A stretch of DNA of 64,000 nt from Candidatus Nanosynbacter sp. HMT-352 (GCF_022819385.1 NZ_CP089290.1:62001-126000); one strand, 5' to 3'. Positions 44,008 through 54,201 are shown, counted from the first letter of the stretch. Made by a program: numbers and translations. The notes: a model not told the origin generated them from the sequence alone.

Positions 44008-44964
44008 ATGTACAGAAAACTAGAGACCGCAGTCGTTATACCTTGTTATAACGAAGAGAAAATGATCACTCAAACAATAAAGAAAATACCAGAATACATA
44101 GACCACATTATAGCCGTTAATGATGCTAGCACTGATAACACTATTGGAGTCTTGAAAAAACTAAAAAAACAATATAGCAAACTTATTATTGTTGATAATA
44201 AGGTAAATCAAGGTGTCGGAGGAGCTCTTATCGCTGGATATGATTATGCGATAAAAAATACTAAAGCAACAGCTATCGGTATAGTCGCAGGAGATGATCA
44301 GTTTGATTCATCATATCTAAAGGCAATGCTGGATGATTTCATAGATCAATCAGCAGACTACGTAAAAGCAAGTAGGTTTTTCCATCGAGAAGCCTTCAAG
44401 ACTATGCCAAAATATCGCCAATTTGGAAACATATTCATATCTCTACTCACCAAATTTTCTACTGGGTATTATTCTATTACAGACATCACTAACGGGTGCG
44501 GTTGGCTACGTCGTGAAATAATCGAAAAAGTCGATTTTTCTATAGTAGAAAAACGTTATGATTACGAAACTAGTATGCTGACTGCTCTGTCGATAGCTAA
44601 CGCTAAAGTCATTGACCATGCTGTACCAGCACATTACGGCGACGAAAAATCAACCATCAAACTAATCCCGACAGCCTGGAGAAATCTAAAGGCTGTATGG
44701 AAAGGATTCTGGCGCAGGATTTATTACAAATATGTATTATACGGTTTTCATCCCGTAGCACTATTCTTATTTACAGGTATGTTTTTCTTAATAATATCGC
44801 TATTATTGGCTATATTTCTGTTATACGTTAAGTTATTCGCCCACCAATCACCAACCGCAGGCAGCGTAATGCTAGCTGTACTGCCGTTTATACTAGGAAT
44901 ACAGCTAACGTTGACAGCCCTTACAATCGATGTATCCAACGAAAATAATAACTTTAAGAAATAG
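44008..44964 (+). CDS. glycosyltransferase family 2, membrane-bound
   Basis: A 318-residue GT2 enzyme (VVIPCYNEEKMI, acidic motif VAGDDQFD) with two C-terminal membrane helices (about 250-275 and 285-310), the layout of polyprenyl-phosphate glycosyltransferases. It is probably partnered by the divergent GtrA gene. It meets the HAD gene convergently, 9 bases apart. Confidence 0.83.
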   Translation: MYRKLETAVVIPCYNEEKMITQTIKKIPEYIDHIIAVNDASTDNTIGVLKKLKKQYSKLIIVDNKVNQGVGGALIAGYDYAIKNTKATAIGIVAGDDQFDSSYLKAMLDDFIDQSADYVKASRFFHREAFKTMPKYRQFGNIFISLLTKFSTGYYSITDITNGCGWLRREIIEKVDFSIVEKRYDYETSMLTALSIANAKVIDHAVPAHYGDEKSTIKLIPTAWRNLKAVWKGFWRRIYYKYVLYGFHPVALFLFTGMFFLIISLLLAIFLLYVKLFAHQSPTAGSVMLAVLPFILGIQLTLTALTIDVSNENNNFKK

Positions 44965-44973
44965 GCTACCAGA

Positions 44974-45630
44974 TTAAAGATTAATGTTAGCCACGTCACC
45001 AATACCGTCAACTAAATAGTCTGGCTCCATTGATTTCAAGAACTCCTTACTACGAATTCCACTCAAAAGAGCAATACTGGTCGCATTGAGCTGCTGAGCC
45101 GCAGCAACATCAGCTTCAGTATCTCCAATAATAATAGAGTCTTCGGGATTATCTATTGTTTGCTTAACTATATCTGCCTTTTTTAATAATGTGCCTTCTT
45201 TTGTGTCGCTATGTCCTGATAAAATTTTCTCAAAAAAGCGCCCAATCCCCAACTTTTCAATCTGCTTATCTAGAGCGTCTGAATTTCGCCTTAAACTAAG
45301 TAAGTATAGCTTATTACCATTCGAGGATAGCTTTTTTAGCGTAGACAAGCTATCCACAAAAAGCTCATCTCTATACAATTCTTCCAACAATTCTATGCGA
45401 TCAATAAATAATTTGAGATAATCATCCCTATTATTTACCTCAAGTCCACTCATCGGCAATAATTCATTCCAGGAAATATTATCACGTTTCAATTCCCAAT
45501 ATTTCTTCCGATCAAGAGGTGTGCCGCCCATTTTTTCGACACACTTCTTATATACTCTATAATGACGAGGAGCAATATCGACCAAAGTACCGTCAAAATC
45601 TATAAATATATTTCTATTTGCAATTTTCAT
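44974..45630 (-). CDS. HAD-superfamily hydrolase
   Basis: A 218-residue HAD phosphatase: motif I FIDFDGTLVD, motif II LLSLRRNS region, and motif III/IV IIIGDTEADVAAAQ. The cap is helical, like phosphoglycolate phosphatases. ATG 45630 is chosen; the longer frame to 45714 runs into the epimerase gene, which the present start overlaps by only 17 bases. It may dephosphorylate a sugar intermediate in this operon. Confidence 0.8.
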   Translation of the reverse strand: MKIANRNIFIDFDGTLVDIAPRHYRVYKKCVEKMGGTPLDRKKYWELKRDNISWNELLPMSGLEVNNRDDYLKLFIDRIELLEELYRDELFVDSLSTLKKLSSNGNKLYLLSLRRNSDALDKQIEKLGIGRFFEKILSGHSDTKEGTLLKKADIVKQTIDNPEDSIIIGDTEADVAAAQQLNATSIALLSGIRSKEFLKSMEPDYLVDGIGDVANINL

Positions 45631-46507
45631 AGAGATCACCCATCTCCTTAATTTTATCTGGAAAGAACACTTTAGGATGATAATCAAGTAGACTCTCTGC
45701 CTTTGATATATCAATCACTATATCGCAACCACCGCTATCGGACATAATATTTATACAGCTACTAGATCGCATACTTTTAATAATTGACTCCGCTGTTTCT
45801 TTAATAGAGACTCCCCTACCCGTCCCAATATTGACCACTCCAGCACCCGCCGAATTAACTGCACATATAATACTACTAGCTACATCGTCAATATGTACAT
45901 AGTCGCGAAGAACTAGTGGACCATTGATAGTCAGATTATCTCCAGACTTAGCCGCTCTAATGAAATTAGGGATAGCTCTAGCAATTGGGTCATATCCGCC
46001 ATACATTATTGAAAATCGCAGAATGGTAAGCTCTTTATTATTTTTTTGCGCAAATGATTGAGCAATTACTTCGCTAGCTATCTTAGTGGAACTATAATAT
46101 GAACTACCAGACACGACATTATCTTCCGTAATCGGACCATTAATTTTTGTTTTATCATAAGCTTCTACAGTACTGCCGATAATAATCTTTTTTGCCTTTT
46201 TACCAAAATACGTTAGAAGATTAATAGTCCCATCTATATTACCTTCCTTGCACTTCTCTAAACTGTCTTCGATAGATTTTTTTGGTACAAAAGCCGCCAA
46301 ATGAACTATAACGTCAAACTCTTTATCAGCCAATACATCAGCAGCTATCTTTGAGCTCTCCTTACTAGACAAGTCGCATTCAACCCACTTAACATCATCA
46401 TAATCAATATTAGATCTGCCTAAACAAATTATCTCCCAGCTGGCAGGCGCCATTTCCAAAAAACGCCTGCCAACAAAACCAGATGCACCAGTAACGAGAA
46501 TTTTCAC
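45614..46507 (-). CDS. NAD-dependent epimerase/dehydratase
   Basis: A 297-residue extended short-chain dehydrogenase: TGASGFVGRRF and YYSSTKIASEV (YxxxK), with VVNIGTGRG in the substrate region. It starts at GTG right after the upstream stop. It probably epimerises or reduces a nucleotide sugar. The exact product is not predictable. Confidence 0.83.
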   Translation of the reverse strand: MKILVTGASGFVGRRFLEMAPASWEIICLGRSNIDYDDVKWVECDLSSKESSKIAADVLADKEFDVIVHLAAFVPKKSIEDSLEKCKEGNIDGTINLLTYFGKKAKKIIIGSTVEAYDKTKINGPITEDNVVSGSSYYSSTKIASEVIAQSFAQKNNKELTILRFSIMYGGYDPIARAIPNFIRAAKSGDNLTINGPLVLRDYVHIDDVASSIICAVNSAGAGVVNIGTGRGVSIKETAESIIKSMRSSSCINIMSDSGGCDIVIDISKAESLLDYHPKVFFPDKIKEMGDLYENCK

Positions 46508-47593
46508 CTATGATATTTCCTTAAGGATACGATCACGCTGAGCAACACTCTCTTCTACAACTCCCATATCCGACAAAACTGGTCGGAAGTCCATTCCTCG
46601 AATCCATACTAGACCGTCTGGTAGAGGATTGGTGTTATTATCAATCGCAGGAATCTCTTCACCATAGCCAAGCTTAACAAACATTTCAGGCATATTAAGA
46701 CCCGCTTGTGTAAAGAATTCGTGAGTCGTAAAGAATCGGCCAATATTAATTTCCGTTGGATTTGGTACACCATTTTTGTCGTAAGCCATATCCACACCAA
46801 ATAGACCATCTGGTCTACTATCAACAGCCAACACAGCCCTACGAGCAATATCATCAAGTTCAGCATCCGAGTAAGTTAATCCCGTTCCAGTAGCACCAGT
46901 AACACCTGATGGAGAAATTTTTGACAACTCCCAATATAAGCGCTTGCGTCCCTGGGCAACAACTAACTCGCCATCTTTCCACAACGACATCCAAGTAACC
47001 GTCTCTGGTTCAAGCAATTCTGATGCTGTAAAATTACCAGACCAAGAGCCATTTTTCTCTTGGAAATCTAACCAGTTCTTAGCAGTCTTAACATCGTGAA
47101 CTGGAAGAGATCCACGACCACCAGCTCCTGATATTGCGCGAATCCACATAGATCCACCCATCTCCTCTAATAGAGCATCTAAATCAGTATCTTTACCTTC
47201 AATTAGTTTAGTCTTAGGAACTTTAATACCGGCCTTTTCCCATAGTTTAAACGACTCAAACTTATCTTGAAGGATCTTAACGGTTTCTTTGGCTGGAAAG
47301 AATGTTTTGGCTTTAATTTTCTCTCGATTCTCGCTCAAAAACCCAACCTCAACATCGTTTTGAGCGTGTACAAACTCAATATTTTCCTTCTCTATAATGT
47401 AATTCAAAAAATCAATGTACTTTGGGTCGTTTGCCAACGGTGCTAGATATTTAACATCAACTTCAGCACGCTGTAAATAATATTTATCAGCATCTGTGCC
47501 AACAATGTAATATTCTTCATCCGCAGCTCTAAGGGATCGAATAAAGTTTGCAGAAGGCGATCCACCAGCACCTGTTACTAAAATTCTTTTCAT
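46508..47593 (-). CDS. ATP-grasp domain protein
   Basis: A 361-residue ATP-grasp ligase of the carbamoyl-phosphate-synthase-large-chain-like group. N-terminal pre-ATP fold (ILVTGAGGSPSANFIRSL), ATP-binding region MWIRAISGAGGRGS, and metal-binding GVDMAYD...PTEINIGRF. It joins a carboxylate to an amine or thiol. Its neighbours suggest amidation or peptide-like decoration of a sugar. AGGAGG precedes the ATG. Confidence 0.8.
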   Translation of the reverse strand: MKRILVTGAGGSPSANFIRSLRAADEEYYIVGTDADKYYLQRAEVDVKYLAPLANDPKYIDFLNYIIEKENIEFVHAQNDVEVGFLSENREKIKAKTFFPAKETVKILQDKFESFKLWEKAGIKVPKTKLIEGKDTDLDALLEEMGGSMWIRAISGAGGRGSLPVHDVKTAKNWLDFQEKNGSWSGNFTASELLEPETVTWMSLWKDGELVVAQGRKRLYWELSKISPSGVTGATGTGLTYSDAELDDIARRAVLAVDSRPDGLFGVDMAYDKNGVPNPTEINIGRFFTTHEFFTQAGLNMPEMFVKLGYGEEIPAIDNNTNPLPDGLVWIRGMDFRPVLSDMGVVEESVAQRDRILKEIS

Positions 47594-47602
47594 ATTATCC
47601 TC

Positions 47603-48598
47603 CTATTTAACGTCAAAAGGCGCAACAGCCTCTAATGATATTTTTAACGCTTCGCGCGCATCTACCGGATCAACAATTGATGCCGTCCTGCCCATAGATT
47701 TAGCCATAAAAGCTTTCAATTCAGCAGCTAAAGGCTCTTCAAAATCAACTTTTATCACACGCTTTTCTGGATCACCAACTTGCAAAACAAATTCAGTAAA
47801 TCCATCTTTCTGAATTTCTTTCATATTATGTTTATAATATGTAAGCTCCTGTGTTATATAATTAGCCTCTAGATAACCTAACGATCCAGTCAGTGCAATG
47901 GTGCGAATTTTTACTGGAGTCAGCCAATTAGCCTGAATAAATCCTGACGCTCTACCATAATCCATTAATATTTCTGCTGAGTCAATTTTTTTACTATGAC
48001 GAGTACGCGATCCGTGGCTATGAATAGCTTTAGGTTTTTGTCCTAATAGATAGTTAACTATATCAACGTCATGAACTGCAAGGTCAATAATCACATCCGT
48101 TTTTGGCTCGACAGCAGGAAAACCACCAACACGCTTACATACTACCGATGTTATGTCACCTATAGCATTATCATCGATCATCTGCTTCAGCTTCTTAATA
48201 ACTGGATTAAACCTCTCTATATGACCAACTGTAAACGTAACTCCATTTTCCTCAGCACAAGCAATTAGCTTATCAGCCTCTTCCACCGAAGATGCAATTG
48301 GTTTTTCAAGCATACAATTAATACCTCGAGACATCACCTCAGTTGCAACTTCAAGATGAAATGGAGTAGGCACAACCACAGACACGGCATCTGGATGAAC
48401 TCTCTCAAGCATTTCCTTGTAATCAGTAAAGAATTTTGTTTTGTATTCGTCAGCTAGCGATTTTGCGGCTGGATTAACGTCTGCTATTGCCACTAGCTCA
48501 GATTCTGGAAGCATGAAATAATTACGCACATGATTGCGCCCCATATTTCCAGTGCCAATGACAGCAACCCTTATTTTACCTTCTTTATTATTAGTCAT
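47603..48598 (-). CDS. Gfo/Idh/MocA family oxidoreductase
   Basis: A 331-residue NAD(P)-dependent sugar oxidoreductase: VAVIGTGNMGRNHVRN at the N-terminus and EKPIASSVEEA (catalytic EKP). C-terminal alpha/beta domain intact. Together with the DegT enzyme it would make an amino sugar (oxidise, then transaminate). It overlaps the DegT gene by 8 bases. Confidence 0.87.
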   Translation of the reverse strand: MTNNKEGKIRVAVIGTGNMGRNHVRNYFMLPESELVAIADVNPAAKSLADEYKTKFFTDYKEMLERVHPDAVSVVVPTPFHLEVATEVMSRGINCMLEKPIASSVEEADKLIACAEENGVTFTVGHIERFNPVIKKLKQMIDDNAIGDITSVVCKRVGGFPAVEPKTDVIIDLAVHDVDIVNYLLGQKPKAIHSHGSRTRHSKKIDSAEILMDYGRASGFIQANWLTPVKIRTIALTGSLGYLEANYITQELTYYKHNMKEIQKDGFTEFVLQVGDPEKRVIKVDFEEPLAAELKAFMAKSMGRTASIVDPVDAREALKISLEAVAPFDVK

Positions 48599-49685
48599 TT
48601 ACAGCTTCCTTAATTGCGCTAGCAATTACTTCAATATCAGCATCTGTAACTTTTGGATGAACAGGCAAAGACACAACTCTTGCAGCCAAATCTTCGGCAA
48701 CAGGAAAATCTCCCACTTTATACCCAAGTTTTGAAATATGTGGATATACGTGCAACGGTTTTGGATAATAAACTCCAGTACCAACTCCTTTTTCTCTTAA
48801 TTTAGCTATAAAATCATCTCTTCGTATACTCTTATCTAGTAAAATAGTATATTGGTGATATACGTGATTTCTGTTGCTTGCAATCTTCGGTAGGACTATC
48901 TTTTCAATTCCAGCCAACGCTTCATTTAACATATTAGCGTTATGCTGTCGCCTATTCGTAAAGTTTTCTACTTTCTTTAATTGCTCAACGGCGATAGCAC
49001 CGTGCAAGTCTGACATACGATAGTTATATCCCAAATCAGCGTACTCGTAAGATGAAGTCATTCCGTGCTGTCTGAATGAGCGAATAGCAGCCGCAGCATC
49101 ATCGCTATTAGTGGTAACAACGCCACCTTCACCACACATAATATTCTTTGTAGCATACAGTGAAAAACATCCAAAATCACCCAAGGCACCAGTTTTCACG
49201 CCGTCATATTCTGCGCCAATTGCCTGACATGCATCTTCAATAATTTTTAGTTCGTGCTTATCTGCAATTTCTCGCAATTCCTTCCAATCGCAAGGTTGAC
49301 CATACAAATCAACTGGGATTATAGCCTTAGTCTTATCTGTAATAGCTGCTTCTATTTTTGAAACATCGATATTAAATGTTTCCTCATCTATGTCTACAAG
49401 AACTGGTCGAGCACCCAACATTAGTATAGGGTTGATCGTAGCAATAAAGCTATATGGCGTAGTGATAACTTCATCGCCTTCACCAACTCCTGCTGCATAT
49501 AAAGCACAGTGGATAGCAGCCGTGCCGCTATTCACAGCTAAAGCATGCTTCACTCCACAATATTTAGCCCAACTCTCTTCAAGTTCAGCGACTTTCGGAC
49601 CCTGAGCCAGCATACCTGACTCTATAACTTCATTTACTGCCCGACGCTCCTCTTCCTCTATAACGGGTGATGCAATATTTATCAT
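48591..49685 (-). CDS. DegT/DnrJ/EryC1 PLP-dependent sugar aminotransferase
   Basis: A 364-residue aminotransferase with the PLP-Lys in LYATKNIMCGEGG, VNSGTAAIHCAL, and DACQAIGAEYDG. It adds an amino group to a keto nucleotide sugar. First gene of the five-gene run, with AAGGAGG before the ATG. Confidence 0.9.
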   Translation of the reverse strand: MINIASPVIEEEERRAVNEVIESGMLAQGPKVAELEESWAKYCGVKHALAVNSGTAAIHCALYAAGVGEGDEVITTPYSFIATINPILMLGARPVLVDIDEETFNIDVSKIEAAITDKTKAIIPVDLYGQPCDWKELREIADKHELKIIEDACQAIGAEYDGVKTGALGDFGCFSLYATKNIMCGEGGVVTTNSDDAAAAIRSFRQHGMTSSYEYADLGYNYRMSDLHGAIAVEQLKKVENFTNRRQHNANMLNEALAGIEKIVLPKIASNRNHVYHQYTILLDKSIRRDDFIAKLREKGVGTGVYYPKPLHVYPHISKLGYKVGDFPVAEDLAARVVSLPVHPKVTDADIEVIASAIKEAVND

Positions 49686-49805
49686 TACGTAGCCTCCTTA
49701 TACTCTTACTACCTTCAACAATTATAGCACATTACTCATTTTTTATTTTTCGTTTTTTAGACTTGTTCTCAAAAAACACAATCTTTATACTTGCTATTTT
49801 TATTG

Positions 49806-49811
49806 TATACT
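49806..49811 (+). promoter_or_regulatory. -10 TATACT before the large membrane protein gene
   Basis: TATACT ends 10 nt before ATG 49822, predicting a 3-4 nt leader and no room for a Shine-Dalgarno sequence. Confidence 0.4.
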
Positions 49812-49821
49812 AATAAATGTT

Positions 49822-51825
49822 ATGCAAGTTCTACGTTCTATTTTTACAAAATTAAAAGACGATTCGTATAAAAAATGGATTTTCCCGTCTACTATTATCT
49901 TTTGTCTAATTTTTGCGACAGGATTTAAGATATCTGGATCTTCATTTGGCTTATATTATGACTCTTTCCTTAATGGCAAATCATCTAATCTCATATCAGG
50001 CGAAGCTCGACCTATTCGCAGCGACGAGTGGCTAGTCGTTACACAATTCACAATTGCACAAAAAGAAGCTGGATATCCACTAATAAATAAGAACTTTGGC
50101 AATTCTGGCAAGAATATGAGCCTTGTGTCCGATGCTCCATATAAAGAATGGTCAACAGTATTCCGACCTCAAAATCTTGCCTTTTTAATAGTTCCTTTCG
50201 AGTTTGCTTTTGCCTTTAAGTGGTGGCTATTATTGGCATCATTATTATTAAGTATATACTTTCTATCGTTAAAATTTCTTCCCAATAAATACGCGCTGTC
50301 AGGATCTATCGCCATCATAGGCTCTTTTGCCCCTTTTATATTCTGGTGGTATCAAACCATTACTATAATGAGTATCGTCTGGGGAATTGTCATACTGCTA
50401 TTAATAATGAAATTAATAGAAAATAAACCTTTGCCTTTTTTAAAGAGATATAAACATGGTGATATAATATCGAATCTCGCACTATCACTTTTATTAACCT
50501 ATTCAATGGTAAGCTTCGCCCTACTATTGTATCCAGCCTTTCAGATACCTGTTGTCATCACTGTATTTCTAGTGGCGATTGGCTATTACATAAATACTTG
50601 GAAAAAAACACCCAAAAAAGTGCGAAAAATATTATATGTAAATACAGCATTCATAGTAGGATCCGCTCTAGCAGCGATCGGCATAGTTGGTATATTTTTA
50701 ATCACCAGAATAGATGCCGTACAAGCCATTTCTGGTACAGATTATCCCGGGGCGCGATTCGTACATTCGGGAATTCCATCACAGGCTGATCTAATCGGTC
50801 TCACTGGCTATAGTCAATACCGACTTATGGATGACGCATCCATTTCATCGATAGATCCAAGTAAAGGATCCATTAATCAAAGTGAAATGTCTGCATTTAT
50901 CATCACGCCTTTTGCATTTATCATTCCCATACTGTTTATTTTATATAGCAAATGGCGTAAAAATAAAACTATAGATTGGGTTGGGGTTGCTATTTTTGTC
51001 TCCTGCTTAATATTCATATCTCATTTATTTATTCCAGGATTCTCTTCAATAGCAAAGCCTTTCATGATGCATCTCGTACCGATAACAAGATTGCAGCTTG
51101 GATTAGGTTTTATAGGAATCTTTTCATTAATATACACGCTTGCCAATACTATAAAATTTTCATCACAATATCGCTATTTACCATATCTATATTCAACAAT
51201 GGTGATTATTATTTACGTCTGCACCATCGTATATGTCGTAAAGTTCAATCGTAACTTTGCCGGAGATCTTCGCGTATTATTATTAGCCGCAATAAGCCTT
51301 TCTGGTGGACTAGCTCTTATATTTATAAAAAAGAAAAAACTCGGACTGTTAGTGCTTTCTTCTTTATGTATTATGTCGACAATAACTATACAGCCGTTAT
51401 ATAGAGGTCTAGGAAGTGGATATAACGATAATATTATAACCAAAAAGATTATCTCTACCTCGTCTAGTGACGATATATGGGGATTGTCTGGCACAAGCGT
51501 GCTAGAAAATTTCCCTCAAATGGCAAATAGAAAATCAATTACGGGAGTCAATACTTACCCTGATAAAGATTTCTGGTCAAAAATATCAAAAGATAGGACA
51601 ATTTATAACAGGTATGCACATATACTTCTATCTGATACCATAGATAAAGATCTCGCACTTATTCAGCCGGACGTATTTATTGCAAAATTGAGTTGTAGTA
51701 ATCATATAGGAAAATCTGTTACTCGTGTATTATCTACGACGCCACTACAGCTACCTTGTTACGAACTAATCGATAAAGTCACTGTACATAATGGAGATAT
51801 TTTATTCTATAAAAGAACTTTTTAA
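49822..51825 (+). CDS. large polytopic membrane protein, GT-C-like
   Basis: A 667-residue protein with about 12-13 helices. The first extracytoplasmic loop has the phrase ARPIRSDEWLV, often seen in GT-C-like or YfhO-related membrane glycosyltransferases, and a soluble C-terminal domain (about 560-667). I cannot assign substrate. It leads a plus-strand run of exported-protein genes. Confidence 0.65.
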   Translation: MQVLRSIFTKLKDDSYKKWIFPSTIIFCLIFATGFKISGSSFGLYYDSFLNGKSSNLISGEARPIRSDEWLVVTQFTIAQKEAGYPLINKNFGNSGKNMSLVSDAPYKEWSTVFRPQNLAFLIVPFEFAFAFKWWLLLASLLLSIYFLSLKFLPNKYALSGSIAIIGSFAPFIFWWYQTITIMSIVWGIVILLLIMKLIENKPLPFLKRYKHGDIISNLALSLLLTYSMVSFALLLYPAFQIPVVITVFLVAIGYYINTWKKTPKKVRKILYVNTAFIVGSALAAIGIVGIFLITRIDAVQAISGTDYPGARFVHSGIPSQADLIGLTGYSQYRLMDDASISSIDPSKGSINQSEMSAFIITPFAFIIPILFILYSKWRKNKTIDWVGVAIFVSCLIFISHLFIPGFSSIAKPFMMHLVPITRLQLGLGFIGIFSLIYTLANTIKFSSQYRYLPYLYSTMVIIIYVCTIVYVVKFNRNFAGDLRVLLLAAISLSGGLALIFIKKKKLGLLVLSSLCIMSTITIQPLYRGLGSGYNDNIITKKIISTSSSDDIWGLSGTSVLENFPQMANRKSITGVNTYPDKDFWSKISKDRTIYNRYAHILLSDTIDKDLALIQPDVFIAKLSCSNHIGKSVTRVLSTTPLQLPCYELIDKVTVHNGDILFYKRTF

Positions 51826-51848
51826 AGCTTTACCGTTTTATCTATATC

Positions 51849-51857
51849 TGCTATAGT
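51849..51857 (+). promoter_or_regulatory. extended -10 promoter TGCTATAGT
   Basis: TGCTATAGT ends 21 nt before ATG 51879, giving a short leader. It may drive the two exported proteins that follow. Confidence 0.5.
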
Positions 51858-51878
51858 AGTGTTGATTAGGTAACAATT

Positions 51879-52469
51879 ATGAAAATACAGAAAAAACAAA
51901 ATAAAAAAAATAAAGTATTGATTCTGATAGCTATTATACTATTGTCTATAACAGGCTATGGCTTAATTTCCTATAAATTTAAGTTCTGGCCCTTCATCCA
52001 GAATCAATTTAACACAGCCACCGAGGAACAAAAAACAGCTGGTCAAGACATAAAAAAAAGATCATTAAATGATGCATCCAATAAGTCAGAAAAAGAGTCA
52101 TCAGGTCAAAAATCTAAAACACTACAAGGAAGCGATCCTTCGCCAGAACCGACTCCATCATCCAACGGAAAAAAACCAACAGTTGGAGTAAGTATAACAA
52201 CTACAACAGTCGATAAAGATTCAAACACACTTTATATCCGTAGTTTAATCCAAACTATATCATCAAGCGGAAGATGTACGTTATCAATGCACAATACTAG
52301 CGGACAAACGTATTCCAATAGTGTAGAGCTGCAAGCTGGTCCAAGTACGTCTAGCTGTAAAGGATTTAACGTTCCGTTATCTCAATTGTCACCTGGAAAA
52401 TGGACAATAAACATTCATTATGAAGACAACAACGTGACTGGAGATACTGAAGGAGAAATAACTATATGA
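51879..52469 (+). CDS. membrane-anchored protein with Ser/Lys-rich linker, unknown function
   Basis: A 196-residue protein with a basic N-terminus, one membrane helix (about 12-30), a charged disordered linker (about 45-105) and a small beta-rich C-terminal domain (about 106-196) with a Cys pair (GRCTLSMH and TSSCKGF) that could form a disulfide. No family recognised. It overlaps the next gene by 4 bases (ATGA), so the two are likely coupled. Confidence 0.6.
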   Translation: MKIQKKQNKKNKVLILIAIILLSITGYGLISYKFKFWPFIQNQFNTATEEQKTAGQDIKKRSLNDASNKSEKESSGQKSKTLQGSDPSPEPTPSSNGKKPTVGVSITTTTVDKDSNTLYIRSLIQTISSSGRCTLSMHNTSGQTYSNSVELQAGPSTSSCKGFNVPLSQLSPGKWTINIHYEDNNVTGDTEGEITI

Positions 52470-54163
52470 AGAAATTAATATTAAAATTAGGCCTACTTAC
52501 GTCAATATGCTTAGGAACGATATTATCTTCTACACCAGCATCTGCAGTATTAAATGATTTTGACCCAGGCAATATTATGGATGATGCCGTAGCAACAAAT
52601 TACGTATCCATGAGTGCAGGCCAAATTCAGTTATTTTTAAATAGTAAAGTTCCCCAATGTGATACAAATGGCGCCAAACCAGCCAGTGAGTTTGGAAGAC
52701 CCGATATAACTCACGCTCAGTATGCCGCATCGAAAGGGTGGCATAGTCCTCCATACACATGTCTCCGTGATTATAAAACAAAAGATGGAAGAAGCGCTGC
52801 TCAATTAATCTTTGATGTCTCTCAAAAATATCATGTAAACCCACAGCTTTTAATAGTTTTGCTCCAAAAAGAGCAAGCCCTAGTTACTGACACGTGGCCA
52901 ACTCGTGGGCAGTTCAAAAGCGCAACTGGCTATGGATGCCCAGACACCGCCGCGTGTGATAGTAAATATTTTGGTCTAGAAAACCAGCTAGAATGGGCAG
53001 CGAAACACTTTCACTACATAATAACACGTAATCCTAATTGGTTTTCACCATATACAACAGGCGTAAATTTCGTTCAATGGAGTCCGAATGCTGCTTGCGG
53101 AGGATCTAACATAAATATTCAGAATTGGACAACCGCCGCTCTTTATAGCTATACACCATATCAACCAAATGCCGCTGCTATGTCATCTGGGTATGGCGTA
53201 GGTGATGGGTGTAGCGCCTATGGTAATCGTAACTTTTATAATTACTTTACAGACTGGTTTGGAGATACAAGATCAAGCAGCTCATTCTCTTGTAAAAACG
53301 GACAGAATATACCTAACGTAGAAACTGGCGCTAGAATTATACCAACTAGGATAAATGGAAATAATGACACCTTAACTATATCCGTCCCTAATAATACTGG
53401 CAGTAAATGTGCCGAAATGCACACATGGGCCAATAGTAACTTACAGGCATGGTCTCAGCATACAGCGACAAACTCATACACCTTTAATCAGCAGTACAGC
53501 AAGGTTATATCAAGGAAAGTCAATAGCAAAAATACTGTATTAACAAAGGTCGACTATAACGGAACCGCAAGTGGTAGAGTTGAGTTTCATACGTGGACTC
53601 AAGATGGATTGCGTTGGCTAGCTCACACTGCAACATCTGCCGGACCTATTGATCCGCTATTTTCTGAAGTTATAACAGCAGATACCGATGGTGATGGTAA
53701 TGACGAATATTATCTGATTAATTATGAGCAGACTAATTCTGGCATGATTGAAGTACATGGGTGGAGTAATAATGGAACTAGTTGGTTTAGACACACAGCA
53801 ACAAACCACCCTTCAGCTAGTATGGACACAGGAAGAGTTATTGCGGCAGATCTTGATGGAGATAAAAAAGATGAATTTATATATGTTAAATTCGATAATA
53901 CTACGAGCGGTCTTATCGAATTTCACGTGTGGGATTCTTCATTAAAAAACTGGGTGCGTCACACCGCAAGCAATTACCCAGAATCTGGCTATGTGATAGG
54001 ATCAAACGACATAGTGGCAGCCGACTTGCAAGGAAGAGGAAAAGATACCATCTATTATGTCAAATACAGAGGTACGACTAATAACACCGTCGAAGTACAC
54101 GGATGGGGTGACGGTCAACAATCATGGGCCAGCCACATATCTACATCATCAGGAATATACTAA
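52466..54163 (+). CDS. secreted protein: lysozyme-like N-terminal domain plus propeller-like repeats
   Basis: A 565-residue secreted protein. Signal peptide (about 1-27, ending STPASA). Residues about 40-270 form an all-helical domain (LIFDVSQKYHVNPQLLIVLLQKEQ then WAAKHFHYI) with many cysteines and a lysozyme or glucosaminidase-like flavour. Residues about 290-565 hold about five units ending in a Trp-rich phrase (HTWTQDGLRWLAHTA, HGWSNNGTSWFRHTA, HVWDSSLKNWVRHTA). Several contain a calcium-site-like DxDGDGxxE (ADTDGDGNDE, ADLDGDKKDE), as in VCBS/FG-GAP beta-propellers. It may bind glycans and cut peptidoglycan; catalytic residues were not confirmed. Confidence 0.7.
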   Translation: MKKLILKLGLLTSICLGTILSSTPASAVLNDFDPGNIMDDAVATNYVSMSAGQIQLFLNSKVPQCDTNGAKPASEFGRPDITHAQYAASKGWHSPPYTCLRDYKTKDGRSAAQLIFDVSQKYHVNPQLLIVLLQKEQALVTDTWPTRGQFKSATGYGCPDTAACDSKYFGLENQLEWAAKHFHYIITRNPNWFSPYTTGVNFVQWSPNAACGGSNINIQNWTTAALYSYTPYQPNAAAMSSGYGVGDGCSAYGNRNFYNYFTDWFGDTRSSSSFSCKNGQNIPNVETGARIIPTRINGNNDTLTISVPNNTGSKCAEMHTWANSNLQAWSQHTATNSYTFNQQYSKVISRKVNSKNTVLTKVDYNGTASGRVEFHTWTQDGLRWLAHTATSAGPIDPLFSEVITADTDGDGNDEYYLINYEQTNSGMIEVHGWSNNGTSWFRHTATNHPSASMDTGRVIAADLDGDKKDEFIYVKFDNTTSGLIEFHVWDSSLKNWVRHTASNYPESGYVIGSNDIVAADLQGRGKDTIYYVKYRGTTNNTVEVHGWGDGQQSWASHISTSSGIY

Positions 54164-54201
54164 GCATAATAACTCGTATATCTTTACATCGTAAATATTA
54201 T

